NCBI RefSeq assembly: GCF_921293095.1
Contig: NW_025791716.1
Location: 1-64,000 of the forward strand
Length of the DNA stretch: 64,000 bases
Direction of reading: 5' to 3'
Source: Ischnura elegans
Lineage: Eukaryota > Arthropoda > Insecta > Odonata > Coenagrionidae
Part shown: positions 51,443-64,000 of the stretch, one piece after another
Numbering within the stretch: position 1 is the first letter of the stretch
Layout: each line of letters begins with the position of its first letter
Notes under the pieces: model-generated
Seen by the model: the letters and a program-made list of their open reading frames with translations, nothing else
Database searches by the model: none
Told to the model about the DNA's origin: nothing
Translations under genes and position numbers: made by a program

Positions 51443-54221
51443 ATAAGTCGATCGTTCTGAAACTTTAAATTCACCATCTATTAGGTTATGCGAACGTTTT
51501 CATACGTCTCCTGTCAAAAAAGGAATTAAATTCTGAATTTCAAGGAAAATTTCAAATTCACTCCTGAAACGTTTTCTGTTCCCTGACATCTCCTGACATT
51601 TAAGTTAAACTATTTTATGGATCGATCCCAAACTACCCACGTTGGTAGTGCCCTTAACGGTCATCGTTTAAAACCATGTTTCATTTAAATAATTGGGTAA
51701 TTATGTCTCGTGTGGCGAAAAAAGTATTTGCTTCAAAAATGGCTTGCGCTCCCAGAAAGTAACGTCAACCTGATATTTATCTCCCAAACTAATAAGTCGA
51801 TCCTTCTGGAACTCCACATTTTCATCTGTTACGGTGGAAGGAACGATCCAAACAGCTCCTGTCTGAATCCCTCTTAAATTACTGTTTTTAAACACATGTT
51901 TTTAATTTTGCAAGCGAAAAATTGGATTTTTCAAACACATCCTCTCAGATTTATCTTAAACTACTCGAACCCCAGGGACTGAATTCACCACGATTTGATA
52001 CTCACATTATTGTGGACGATTTAAAACTAATTTCAACCGAATCGGTTCGTAATTGACCATTCTAGCACGAAATATAATTTTGGCCACATCACGCTGAAAA
52101 CGTCAAACAGAAAACTGAAGTTATTTAAGGAACTCATAAGTCGATCGTTCTGAAACTTTAAATTCACCATCTATTAGGTTATGCGAACGTTTTCATACGT
52201 CTCCTGTCAAAAAAGGCCTTAAATTCTGTATTTCAAGGAAAATTTCAAATTCACTCCTGAAACGTTTAGTGTACCCTGACATCTCCTGACATTTAAGTTA
52301 AACTATTTTATGGATCGATCCCAAACTACCCACGTTGGTAGTGCCCTTAACGGTCATCGTTTAAAACCATGTTTCATTTAAATAATTGGGTAATTATGTC
52401 TCGTGTGGCGAAAAAAGTATTTGCTTCAAAAATGGCTTGCGCTCCCAGAAAGTAACGTCAACCTGATATTTATCTCCCAAACTAATAAGTCGATCCTTCT
52501 GAAACTCCACATTTTCATCTGTTACGGTGGAAGGAACGATCCAAACAGCTCCTGTCTGAATCCCTCTTAAATTACTGTTTTTAAACACATGTTTTTAATT
52601 TTGCAAGCGAAAAATTGGATTTTTCAAACACATCCTCTCAGATTTATCTTAAACTACTCGAACCCCAGGGACTGAATTCACCACGATTTGATACTCACAT
52701 TATTGTGGACGATTTAACACAAATTTCATCAGAATCGGTTCGTAATTGACCATTCTAGCACGAAATCTAATTTTGGCGACAAAACCCATCGCGCTGAAAA
52801 TGTCAAACAGAAAACTGAAGTTATTTAAGGAACTCATAAGTCGATCGTTCTGAAACTTTAAATTCACCATCTATTAGGTTATGCGAACGTTTTCATACGT
52901 CTCCTGTCAAAAAAGGAATTAAATTCTGTATTTCAAGGAAAATTTCAAATTCACTCCTGAAACGTTTAGTGTACCCTGACATCTCCTGACATTTAAGTTA
53001 AACTATTTTATGGATCGATCCCAAACTACCCACGTTGGTAGTGCCCTTAACGGTCATCGTTTAAAACCATGTTTCATTTAAATAATTGGGTAATTATGTC
53101 TCGTGTGGCGAAAAAAGTATTTGCTTCAAAAATGGCTTGCGCTCCCAGAAAGTAACGTCAACCTGATATTTATCTCCCAAACTAATAAGTCGATCCTTCT
53201 GAAACTCCACATTTTCATCTGTTACGGTGGAAGGAACGATCCAAACAGCTCCTGTCTGAATCCCTCTTAAATTACTGTTTTTAAACACATGTTTTTAATT
53301 TTGCAAGCGAAAAATTGGATTTTTCAAACACATCCTCTCAGATTTATCTTAAACTACTCGAACCCCAGGGACTGAATTCACCACGATTTGATACTCACAT
53401 TATTGTGGACGATTTAAAACAAATTTCATCAGAATCGGTTCGTAATTGACCATTCTAGCACGAAATATAATTTTGGCCACATCACGCTGAAAACGTCAAA
53501 CAGAAAACTGAAGTTATTTAAGGAACTCATAAGTCGATCGTTCTGAAACTTTAAATTCACCATCTATTAGGTTATGCGAACGTTTTCATACGTCTCCTGT
53601 CAAAAAAGGAATTAAATTCTGTATTTCAAGGAAAATTTCAAATTCACTCCTGAAACGTTTAGTGTACCCTGACATCTCCTGACATTTAAGTTAAACTATT
53701 TTATGGATCGATCCCAAACTACCCACGTTGGTAGTGCCCTTAACGGTCATCGTTTAAAACCATGTTTCATTTAAATAATTGGGTAATTATGTCTCGTGTG
53801 GCGAAAAAAGTATTTGCTTCAAAAATGGCTTGCGCTCCCAGAAAGTAACGTCAACCTGATATTTATCTCCCAAACTAATAAGTCGATCCTTCTGAAACTC
53901 CACATTTTCATCTGTTACGGTGGAAGGAACGATCCAAACAGCTCCTGTCTGAATCCCTCTTAAATTACTGTTTTTAAACACATGTTTTTAATTTTGCAAG
54001 CGAAAAATTGGATTTTTCAAACACATCCTCTCAGATTTATCTTAAACTACTCGAACCCCAGGGACTGAATTCACCACGATTTGATACTCGCATTATTGTG
54101 GACGATTTAAAACAAATTTCATCAGAATCGGTTCGTAATTGACCATTCTAGCACGAAATATAATTTTGGCCACATCACGCTGAAAACGTCAAACAGAAAA
54201 CTGAAGTTATTTTAGGAACTC
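51443..54221. repeat. Tetrameric 693 bp higher-order satellite
   Basis: Four units start at 51443, 52136, 52836 and 53529 (693, 700, 693 and 693 bp) and are nearly identical. Each contains four diverged monomers of about 174 bp, seen as successive versions of a GATCG...AAACT...ACGTTTT motif near 51491, 51665, 51840 and 52018. A 64-codon minus-strand frame recurs once per unit but is explained by the repeat. Confidence 0.93.
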
Positions 54222-54560
54222 ATAAGTCGATCGTTCTGAAACTCCACTCTCGTCTTTGTTTTAGTAAAAGGAACCTTTTAGACCTCTCAGGTCAAAATCC
54301 GTCTTCAATTACTGATTTTGCATTAATTTATTGTATCGAAACTGAAAATTTCATTTCTTATTTAACAAATCCTGAGATACGTTTTAAACCGTTTCATCCT
54401 TCGCACTTAAACTCGTCACAAACAATTCTCTTAATTTTCTTATCGTTTTAAAGCCGGTCCCACCAAAATCCATTGTTTTTTAAGGTTTCTAGGATATAAT
54501 GTTGATTTTGAAAATTTAGTTTGCAAAATGCCAGGCACTTCAAATAGCATGTTTTTTAAA
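54222..54560. repeat. Diverged 174 bp monomers at the edge of the tetramer array
   Basis: About two monomers continue from the array and then resemble the dimeric blocks (CTCGTCACAAACAATTC, CCCACCAAAATCCATTG). This is the usual fading edge of a satellite. Confidence 0.75.
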
Positions 54561-54747
54561 TAAATCATTCTGAGGCTGTAACACTTCACAGTAATGTTTG
54601 TTTCTATAATATATGGATATAATAAAATAATACATGGACTCTTGTCCAAAGACCAGAGGGTGAGGTCATCATTAGCAACAATTGGGTTTTGAAATTGAAA
54701 AATTTGTGGTCTTGAGCAATCTTCGAAGGAATTGTTTTTGTAGATGA

Positions 54748-56018
54748 TTCCGTCAGTCTATTCATACCATAATGTTAAAAAATCACTTGTTCACACTCTA
54801 CTCTTGAGAAAACTTAAGAATACCGACTCGATTACTGCATTTTGTTATGACGAAAACGTAAATCAGAAAGTCACTACGACAGATCACGACAAGAATATAT
54901 TGGCTGATTTCTGCTTCGCCTGTATATCGATGTCGTTGTAATAATCTCGGTGGATGCATAACATTTTTTAAAAATTGCTTAACCCTAGATTTTTATAACC
55001 ACCAGTCTGAATTATTCGTAATGTTCTCATACCCTCTACAAACAGCTGATTTCATAAATGAGCTTTTCGATGCGTATCATTATTACAGCCAAGGTTTAAT
55101 ATGATTTTTAAAAGTAAATAAAGCGAGTATTTATAATTACGAGTCAATATTCCGTTAAACACAGAAAAATATATGAAATGGTTATGTAAACTGCTACCCA
55201 AGTTTTTCATACTGGGAGAGGCGGAGCTTAGCAGTGGAATTCGGCAGTGTCTTGTTTCTCGTTCGGGGCCCGAACGTCGGATTACCGGGGTCAAAATAGC
55301 ATCCGTTCTCATATCACGAGATTAATACGTTTTCGTTCCCATTCGTGGATTATTCGGCTATCCCGATAGATTGGACGTTAGTTTTTATTTTTACGAATGA
55401 CGAATTTATCCATTATATGTCTTTTTCGTCGGGGTTATCAAACTAATGAAAGCAGTACTTCCAAGAGCAGGCACCGTCTGCTAACAGCGAAATTATGTCT
55501 CAAGAAAAACTTTCGGCGGAGAAAATTCTCTGCAACCAGTATTAAATAAATGCCTTTGATGTTTTTCTACTGATTACGTGTTATAATTGCATGTCTACAC
55601 TGGAGTTTAGTACTGATGTAGTCGAGTTCCTCGATTTGATGATTGCGTGATAGAATTGATTTAGTACCGTGACGAAGAAACTACATGTGATGCATTATAT
55701 TTGGCTTCAGTTGATTGCTCTCTTTCCTATTCTCTCATCTCTGATGTTCACCATAAAACTTACAGCATGTAACGTGTTTCGTAGTCCAGAAACCCACGCC
55801 GCACCGTACCGATTTTGGAAAAAAAATTATAATGCAGTACTGGTTGCCTTCTCCTAACTTCAAACTCTAAGGCGATAATATGCTATACCGTCGAGACAGA
55901 AATGTAATTCTTATCTTTGTCAACACCATACAACGTGTGTGTACGACAATCACTTGGTTTCAGATTTTTAATCCCACAATGTACACTAAATTCCTGTCCT
56001 AAGTTTACTCCGAAATGC
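54748..56018 (+). repeat. Segmental duplication, copy 1 (1.27 kb)
   Basis: This segment matches 60195-61469 at an offset of about 5447 with one to two percent difference by eye. Two open frames (54744-54941 and 55052-55312, opposite strands) are identical in both copies, but neither has a recognised domain. The last 306 bp belong to the 510 bp module also found in the macrosatellite. Confidence 0.92.
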
Positions 56019-56222
56019 CACGCCGAGCAGTCGAGATGACGGAAAAAGCCGTTTATTTAACACAAAGTGGCCACCAAGCAATGTTTTACGTGTTATTTCA
56101 CATCAACACACATTCTAAAACAAGATACATAGCAATTCGGATTTTTAAATACCATGTTATTCGGGAAATCCGTGTAAAACTTTGTACTTGAGTCGTGGAC
56201 GTGAAAGAGTTGTAACGGTGAC
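55713..56222 (+). repeat. 510 bp module, copy in satellite region
   Basis: This is almost identical to 13933-14442 and the other array copies. Upstream and downstream sequence is unrelated to the array, so the module moved as a defined segment. Confidence 0.88.
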
Positions 56223-56231
56223 GGTGAGTTG

Positions 56232-56515
56232 TAAAAAGTTTTGGGCCAAGCTAACGCCCTATGATAATTTCTTCTGGATATCGGGTGGAATAATTAAAAA
56301 ATTTCGATTCTGACGGCAATGATATTTTATGGGAATGGAAGGTGTGAATATGTGATAAATTTAATAGTCATCCTGAGTACATCGGTCGAGAAATGTAATT
56401 TCGAGGAGAAAAGTTTGACATAGGAGTTTTTCCGAGTGATCGCATGAAATATGAAAACACATTAATTTTCTTTGGAACGTCACTTAGGATATTTTTAAAG
56501 TTAGGAAACTTAGGA
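56232..56515 (+). mobile_element. Truncated copy of MITE right end and flank
   Basis: This copy begins inside the right inverted repeat (AGTTTTGGGCCAAGCTAACG) and continues with the same flank as 50722-50975. The left half of the element is missing, and the join lies 10 bp after the 510 bp module. Confidence 0.6.
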
Positions 56516-57165
56516 TTTTATTAGAAATATTGCCTTTGCAAAATATCAGGCACTTGAAAAGGGATATTTTTGAAATTATAAATGATATTGAGTTGGAATC
56601 TAGAAATGTCATGTTGACATCCTGAGATTGTAATATATAAGTCGTGTATTCACTAATAGCATGAACTAGCTTGTGTTATTTGAGAATATGATATACCTTG
56701 TACATTGCCATGAACAGCCTTTCAAACACCTGACAAATGCTGAACGACATTTCAACTTCATTCTTGTGTTTGGTTAATGTGTGAGATTTTACAACCTGTG
56801 AAAGTTACGTAGCATGTATCGTTTTAATAGTCTCTGTAATTCCATTTCAGGTCTTGGAGGATCACATCGGATCTTACATCAGGGAGAATGTCAGTTATTT
56901 TAGGAAGCTTATGACTGGAATTGCTGTGCTGTACAATCCACATTTTCGAATATATCCTCGTTTAAACTACGAACACTATCACATACAAATATTTTTTTAA
57001 CTAAAACTTTTTTAAACTAAATAATTATGCACACTGAATTGCAGTGACTTATAACTTCATGCATGCTACAATTGGAGAATGTTTCATGGTATATCTTCAC
57101 TTGAAGGAAGGCTCTATTGACAGGAATTCAATTTAAGTGTGAGCCAAAGGGATATCGATATATGT
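56516..57165. other. AT-rich spacer
   Basis: An acceptor-like tract TTCCATTTCAG lies near 56840. Otherwise no gene or repeat was recognised. Confidence 0.4.
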
Positions 57166-57385
57166 CAGATTTTAACTTTCTTTCAGATTCACGTCCTCTG
57201 GCATGTAGGAACGGGTCTGTCCTGATCATTTAAACCACGTCTGCTGCATGAGAAGTTTGCCTGAAAGAAAGCCTGTGGTCTCCATGTCTTATGCTGTTGG
57301 AGTTATGTCCCATGCTGTTGGAGTCCTTGGTGAATGCTGACAAGGAAATATTTCTCTATGTGACAAACCTTTGCTGATATTATTT
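57166..57385 (+). repeat. Exon-like leader L2, second copy
   Basis: This is similar to 51131-51360, including an acceptor (CTTTCTTTCAG) at the matching place. It again precedes satellite monomers. Confidence 0.55.
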
Positions 57386-57645
57386 GAAACTGTTCATTTT
57401 GGTAGCACTTAAACTGCACAAAAAAATTTGAATTAATTACCCCAACGTTTTAAACTTGTCCGATCGAAATGCCTCTTGAATTTGGTTTCCACACAATGTC
57501 TAACATTCCATCACTAATCTTACTCTAGGAACCGGGACGTGCACATATGACAGTACATTATTCGAGCTATCGACTTTGTGGCACCAAAACTCCCCACAAA
57601 TATTTGATTCGATCACATCAATGTTTTTAAATCCGTCCCACCATG
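57386..57645. repeat. Diverged 174 bp monomers
   Basis: The motif near 57449 (ACGTTTTAAACTTGTCC) recurs near 57624 (ATGTTTTTAAATCCGTCC), spaced 175 bp. Confidence 0.7.
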
Positions 57646-58562
57646 ATACTGAGTTGAAAAATTTCACGCGAAAAATCTGACCGTTATAACTCTTGAGCTA
57701 CAGTTTTAACCATGAGTCGCATCGCTCCCAAACTCTGCACGCATGTACTACACATAATTGTGATCGTTTTAAGACATATTTCGCCGAAATCCGTCGGTAA
57801 TTATCCTATATATGGCAAAATAAGGTTTTGGGTCAAATTTCCTTCACGCTATACCCCAATACATATAAAACCACGGTTATCTCTGGAACTATAAATTCAA
57901 TCGCTTGGAGACACTTCACTCTTATTTCTTTTAGTTCTATAGACCTTTTAAGCGTCTCCTGTCAAAATTCGCCTTGAATTACCTAATGCTACATATTTGT
58001 CCATTATACTGAGTTGAAAAATTTCACGCGAAAAATCTGAACGGTGATAACTCTTGAGCTACAGTTTTAACCATGAGTCGCATCGCTCCCAAACTCTGCA
58101 CGCATGTACTACACATAATTGTGATCGTTTTAAGACATATTTCGCCGAAATCCGTCGGTAATTATCCTATATATGGCAAAATAAGGTTTTGGGTCAAAAT
58201 TCCTTCACCCTATACCCCAATACATATAAAACCACGGTTATCTCTGGAACTATAAATTCAATCGCTTGGAGACACTTCACTCTTATTTCTTTTAGTTCTA
58301 TAGACCTTTTAAGCGTCTCCTGTCAAAATTCGCCTTGAATTACCTAATGCTACATATTTGTCCATTATACTGAGTTGAAAAATTTCACGCGAAAAATCTG
58401 ACCGTTATAACTCTTGAGCTACAGTTTTAACCATGAGTCGCATCGCTCCCAAACTCTGCACGCATGTACTACACATAATTGTGATCGTTTTAAGACATAT
58501 TTCGCCGAAATCCGTCGGTAATTATCCTATATATGGCAAAATAAGGTTTTGGGTCAAAATTT
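57646..58562. repeat. Dimeric 361 bp satellite, 2.5 units
   Basis: Units start at 57646, 58006 and 58367 (360 and 361 bp) and differ at only a few positions. Each is two 174 bp-type monomers, with TTTTAAGACATATTTCGCCG and TTTTAAGCGTCTCCTGTC about 180 bp apart. Confidence 0.93.
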
Positions 58563-58900
58563 CGTCGTACCATATGGTTCAAACGCAAATCTGATGATAT
58601 CGTAGGATCTAATAATGCTATCGTTTTCAAACTCAATGCACTTATTTATGATAGTACTATGAAGCTTTTAATAGCCTCACCTCAATATCCCTCCATGATT
58701 ACTGATTGTAAACATACATTTTGAATTTTACAAGTGAAAAATTCCATTTCTCAACCACATACCTCTCAGATATTTCCTAAACTACTCAAACCTTGGGCCT
58801 AAACTCACTCACTACGATTAGATACTCACAATATTTTGGACGTTTTAAATTTAGTTTGAACCAAATCCGTTGATAATTAAGCATTCTAGCACCAAATCAA
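58563..58900. repeat. Diverged 174 bp monomers, last block
   Basis: Two further monomers carry the shared motif near 58664 and 58838. The second ends GCATTCTAGCACC, as the fourth monomer of the 693 bp unit does. Confidence 0.7.
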
Positions 58901-60194
58901 ATATAATCAAATTGTGTCCATTCCAAGGGTTATTGCTGTTGGCTCCAAGGTGAATGGATGGCTTCAAATACACTAGTTTCTATAACATTTTAGTGGTGAT
59001 AGCACAATTTTATATCATAAATGTATAAAGAACTTGATATCTCAGCTCTTTCCATGCATGTAGACATAATCACAAGGAATTTTAGTGGCAGACTTTGTGA
59101 AACATGCATACACTGATTTGGTCTTATACTTAAACGATCCATTCTCCTCATATACATCCTGCAGGATTTAACGAGAACCTGTCCTTTAATACACTTTGCA
59201 GACAATGATTTAGAACCTTAATGTAATTTTTCTTTGATTACTCTGGCTTTGATGTTCCCTGAGTCTTCAGGTGCATGGGTCCAAATTATCTCCTTTAATT
59301 AAGGCTCCAATGTTTGGAATAAATTCAAAAATTTTCAGGATAAAGTATCGTTTCTTTTTTACCATAATAAAATATTCAAACCTGAAATTGGAGAACTAAG
59401 TATTGGTTACCAAATTGGCACTCTTATGTATTAACCTGGGGTAAATGAACAGCCACCACTGATTGTATATTTTTGACACTGAATTAGAGATTCCATGGGC
59501 TATGAAAATCTTACCCTAGAGCCTGAGGAAAAAATATTGCTTTCAATGGTAATTCTCGGAATCAAATACATGGCCATTGCTTATGCTGTATAACACAGTG
59601 TGTTTTTGCTTGCCATAGGTGAATAAATTGTGTAACATGTGAGTGAGTGAGCTTTCTGACCAGAAAATATTTCAGCCTAGACGCCACAAGGGAAATAAGA
59701 AGTTCGGTAACTTGATATGGGCTGGATTTGGCAGCTTCAAAGAGTCAACCTTGACATGGTAAGGAAAACTCAAACTTGACATGAGTTAACATGCTATGTG
59801 GGTCGTATGGTGGCTGATGTAAATTAGAATAGCAAGAAACATTTCACAAACAAAGTTTGCAATATCAATCATTGATTGGTTCTATAATGTTTTTGGCATT
59901 AATGCACGTCTAGATTTTATATTTTCCATCAATTATTTAAGTCAGTTTAATGACTGTAATATAACCACGCAAGTTTTCGGCGTGGTGTACTCGAATTTTG
60001 TTTAAATTAATTATTTCCTGCAGTTAACTCAATCAAGACCGTTACTATTCACTTGATCACACTTTACTGTTGAAATAGAAGAATAAGTGATCCGTTAACC
60101 TATTTTTAATCGTGAAAACTATTTTTTAAAGTGGTCGTAACGCCAAAACATCCGTTTTTGCAACCTCAGCTAGTCCATTGCTTAGATAATATGT
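58901..60194. other. Apparently unique AT-rich sequence
   Basis: No repeat shared with the rest of the window, no domain-bearing frame and no RNA gene were recognised. Confidence 0.5.
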
Positions 60195-61469
60195 TTCCGT
60201 CAGTCTATTCATACCATAATGTTAAAAAATCACTTGTTCACACTCTACTCTTGAGAAAACTTAAGAATACCGACTCGATTACTGCATTTTGTTATGACGA
60301 AAACGTAAATCAGAAAGTCACTACGACAGATCACGACAAGAATATATTGGCTGATTTCTGCTTCGCCTGTATATCGATGTCGTTGTAATAATCTCGGTGG
60401 ATGCATAAAATTTTTTAAAAATTGCTTAACCCTAGATTTTTATAACCACCAGTCTGAATTATTCGTAATGTTCTCATACCCTCTACAAACAGCTGATTTC
60501 ATAAATGAGCTTTTCGATGCGTATCATTATTACAGCCAAGGTTTAATATGATTTTTAAAAGTAAATAAAGCGAGTATTTATAATTACGAGTCAATATTCC
60601 GTTAAACACAGAAAAATATATGAAATGGTTATGTAAACTGCTACCCAAGTTTTTCATACTGGGAGAGGCGGAGCTTAGCAGTGGAATTCGGCAGTGTCTT
60701 GTTTCTCGTTCGGGGCCCGAACGTCGGATTACCGGGGTCAAAATAGCATCCGTTCTCATATCACGAGATTAATACGTTTTCGTTCCCATTCGTGGATTAT
60801 TCGGCTATCCCGATAGATTGGACGTTAGTTTTTATTTTTCCGAATGACGAATTTATCCATTATATGTCTTTGTCGTCGGGGTTAACAAACTAATGAAAGC
60901 AGTACTTCCAAGAGCAGGCACCGTCTGCTAACAGCGACATTATTATGTCTCAAGAAAAAGTTTCGGCGGTGAAAATTCTCTGCAACTAGTATTAAATAAA
61001 TGCCTTTGATGTTTTTCTACTGATTACGTGTTATAATTGCATGTCTACACTGGAGTTTAGTACTGATGTAGTCGAGTTCCTCGATTTGATGATTGCGTGA
61101 TAGAATTGATTTAGTACCGTGACGAAGAAACTACATGTGATGCATTATATTTGGCTTCAGTTGATTGCTCTCTTTCCTATTCTCTCATCTCTGATGTTCA
61201 CCATAAAACTTACAGCATGTAAGGTGTTTCGTAGTCCAGAAACACACGCCGCACCGTACCGATTTTGGAAAAAAAAATTATAATGCAGTACTGGTTGCCT
61301 TCTCCTAACTTCAAACTCTAAGGCGATAATATGCTATACCGTCGAGACAGAAATGTAATTCTTATCTTTGTCAACACCATACAACGTGTGTGTACGACAA
61401 TCACTTGGTTTCAGATTTTTAATCCCACAATGTACACTAAATTCCTGTCCTAAGTTTACTCCGAAATGC
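60195..61469 (+). repeat. Segmental duplication, copy 2, cut by 144 bp satellite
   Basis: This is the partner of 54748-56018. It stops inside the 510 bp module at CCGAAATGC, where the 144 bp satellite begins. ATGC is also the string that precedes most satellite monomers. Confidence 0.92.
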
Positions 61470-64000
61470 AGGTTCATAAATACAAGGCCATTGAAGTCAA
61501 CAACTGTGAGGGAATTAAAATCACAGTTCAATCATGGGCCTAATCATCAAACAAGAGATTTCTTAGGAGGAGCAATGACAAAATGTTTATGAAGTAAGGT
61601 TCATTTGTTATGCAGGTTCATAAATACAAGGCCATTGAAGTCAAAAACTGTGAGGGAATTAAAATCATAGTTCAATCATGGGCCTGATCATGAAACAAGA
61701 TATTTCTCAGGAGGAGCAATGATAAAATGTTTATGAAGTAAGGTTCGTTTGGCTTGCAGGTTCACAAATACAAATCCATTGAAGTCAACAACAGCAAGGA
61801 AATTAAAATCACAGTTCAATCATGGGCCTAATCAGCAAACAAGAGATTTCTTAGGAGGAGCAATGACAAAATGTTTATGAAGTAAGGTTCAGTTGTTATG
61901 CAGGTTCATAAATACAAGGCCATTGAAGTCAACAACTGTGAGGGAATTAAAATCATAGTTCAATCATGGGCCTAATCATCAAACAAGAGATTTCTTAGGA
62001 GGAGCAATGACAAAATGTTTATGAAGTAAGGTTCAGTTGGCATGCAGGTTCATAAATACAAGGCCATTGAAGTCAACAACTGTGAGGGAATTAAAATCAC
62101 AGTTCAATCATGGGCCTAATCATCAAACAAGAGATTTCTTAGGAGGAGCAATGACAAAATGTTTATGAAGTAAGGTTCAGTTGGCATACAGGTTCATAAA
62201 TACAAGGCCATTGAAGTAAACAACTGTAATGGAATTAAAATCACAGTTCAATCATGGGCCTAATCATCAAACAAGAGATTTCTTAGGAGGAGCAATGACA
62301 AAATGTTTATGAAGTAAGGTTCATTTGTTATGCAGGTTCATAAATACAAGGCCATTGAAGTCAAAAACTGTGAGGGAATTAAAATCATAGTTCAATCATG
62401 GGCCTGATCATGAAACATGATATTTCTTAGGAGGAGCAATGATAAAATGTTTATGAAGTAAGGTTCAGTTGGCATGCAGGTTCAAAAATACAAATCCATT
62501 GAAGTCAACAACAGCAAGGAAATTAAAATCACAGTTCAATCATGGGCCTAATCAGCAAACAAGAGATTTCTTAGGAGGAGCAATGACAAAATGTTTATGA
62601 AGTAAGGTTCAGTTGTTATGCAGGTTCATAAATACAAGGCCATTGAAGTCAACAACTGTGAGGGAATTAAAATCATAGTTCAATCATGGGCCTAATCATC
62701 AAACAAGAGATTTCTTAGGAGGAGCAATGACAAAATGTTTATGAAGTAAGGTTCAGTTGGCATGCAGGTTCATAAATACAAGGCCATTGAAGTCAACAAC
62801 TATGAGGGAATTAAAATCACAGTTCAATCATGGGCCTAATCATCAAACAAGAGATTTCTTAGGAGGAGCAATGACAAAATGTTTATGAAGTAAGGTTCAT
62901 TTGTTATGCAGGTTCATAAATACAAGGCCATTGAAGTCAAAAACTGTGAGGGAATTAAAATCATAGTTCAATCATGGGCCTGATCATGAAACAAGAGATT
63001 TCTCAGGAGGAGCAATGATAAAATGTTTATGAAGTAAGGTTCGTTTGGCTTGCAGGTTCACAAATACAAATCCATTGAAGTCAACAACAGCAAGGAAATT
63101 AAAATCACAGTTCAATCATGGGCCTAATCAGCAAACAAGAGATTTCTTAGGAGGAGCAATGACAAAATGTTTATGAAGTAAGGTTCAGTTGTTATGCAGG
63201 TTCATAAATACAAGGCCATTGAAGTCAACAACTGTGAGGGAATTAAAATCACAGTTCAATCATGGGCCTAATCATCAAACAAGAGATTTCTTAGGAGGAG
63301 CAATGACAAAATGTTTATGAAGTAAGGTTCAGTTGGCATGCAGGTTCATAAATACAAGGCCATTGAAGTCAACAACTGTGAGGGAATTAAAATCACAGTT
63401 CAATCATGGGCCTAATCATCAAACAAGAGATTTCTTAGGAGGAGCAATGACAAAATGTTTATGAAGTAAGGTTCAGTTGGCATACAGGTTCATAAATACA
63501 AGGCCATTGAAGTAAACAACTGTAATGGAATTAAAATCACAGTTCAATCATGGGCCTAATCATCAAACAAGAGATTTCTTAGGAGGAGCAATGACAAAAT
63601 GTTTATGAAGTAAGGTTCATTTGTTATGCAGGTTCATAAATACAAGGCCATTGAAGTCAAAAACTGTGAGGGAATTAAAATCATAGTTCAATCATGGGCC
63701 TGATCATGAAACAAGAGATTTCTCAGGAGGAGCAATGATAAAATGTTTATGAAGTAAGGTTCGTTTGGCTTGCAGGTTCACAAATACAAATCCATTGAAG
63801 TCAACAACAGCAAGGAAATTAAAATCACAGTTCAATCATGGGCCTAATCAGCAAACAAGAGATTTCTTAGGAGGAGCAATGACAAAATGTTTATGAAGTA
63901 AGGTTCAGTTGTTATGCAGGTTCATAAATACAAGGCCATTGAAGTCAACAACTGTGAGGGAATTAAAATCATAGTTCAATCATGGGCCTAATCATCAAAC
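61470..64000. repeat. 144 bp satellite with 5+4 higher-order structure
   Basis: Eighteen monomers (17 complete) start at exact 144 bp steps from 61470 to 63918, without a single length change. By diagnostic bases the order is H B C D E F B C D H B C D E F B C D. H is an E-type monomer with an F-type right end, so a nine-monomer period of 1296 bp is visible. The array runs off the window. Confidence 0.96.

Noticed and set aside
52663-52690. tRNA B-box-like string TCGAACCCCAGGGA in the 693 bp unit
   Set aside because: No tRNA fold surrounds it, and it is one diverged monomer of the satellite; it recurs with the repeat.
51701-53981. Four identical 64-codon minus-strand frames
   Set aside because: They recur only because the 693 bp unit is tandem; no domain and no conserved frame in the diverged monomers.
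61470-64000. CRISPR-like regular repeats
   Set aside because: The monomers are contiguous with no spacers, in a eukaryotic context; this is satellite DNA.

Overview
The window is eukaryotic. It is most likely from an arthropod, probably an insect: the histone H4 begins Met-Thr as insect H4s often do, the two histone genes diverge from a compact TATA/CCAAT region and carry metazoan replication-dependent 3' stem-loops, and almost everything else is tandem or dispersed repeat. I see no bacterial operon, rRNA, CRISPR array or intact transposase. I cannot name the species. Only two protein genes are securely recognised, histone H4 and a frameshifted histone H3; most other open frames start at GTG, overlap on both strands, or sit inside repeats.

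Layout. (1) Positions 1-34819 are a macrosatellite of four complete units of about 7.72 kb (7741, 7717, 7718, 7717 bp) plus a fifth truncated one, over 99 percent identical by eye. Each full unit carries four copies of a CTCF-like motif with core CCATCTAGCGGC, all on the same strand, a G-quadruplex-prone purine tract, several internal duplications and no convincing gene. (2) Positions 34820-37500 are single-copy flank ending in a dense TATCGATA/CGATA cluster. (3) Positions 37515-38550 hold the divergent H4-H3 pair. H4 is full length but has three lysine replacements (K16Q, K44E, K59E). H3 has F78L, K115E, M120V and a net +2 frameshift near its C-terminus. (4) Positions 38850-40860 are degenerate repeats of about 165-180 bp. 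(5) Positions 40840-45330 are a diverged, CpG-rich sister of the macrosatellite unit plus the 34.8-37.2 kb flank, with more CTCF-like sites, a second CGATA cluster and an inserted chain of near-perfect hairpins. (6) Positions 46.3-58.9 kb are a satellite superfamily with a monomer of about 174 bp, in dimeric (345 and 361 bp) and tetrameric (693 bp) higher-order forms, mixed with duplicated exon-like leaders, a MITE-like element and a 1.27 kb segmental duplication. (7) From 61470 to the end lies a second satellite with an exactly 144 bp monomer and nine-monomer (5+4) higher-order structure.

Interpretation (inference): a pericentromeric or heterochromatic region in which a small histone pair lies between two blocks rich in architectural-protein-like sites. 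The best candidate for something undescribed is the macrosatellite with regularly spaced, uniformly oriented CTCF-like modules, whose layout recalls mammalian DXZ4-type CTCF arrays. It is followed by the lysine-depleted H4/H3 pair and the nested satellite hierarchy.
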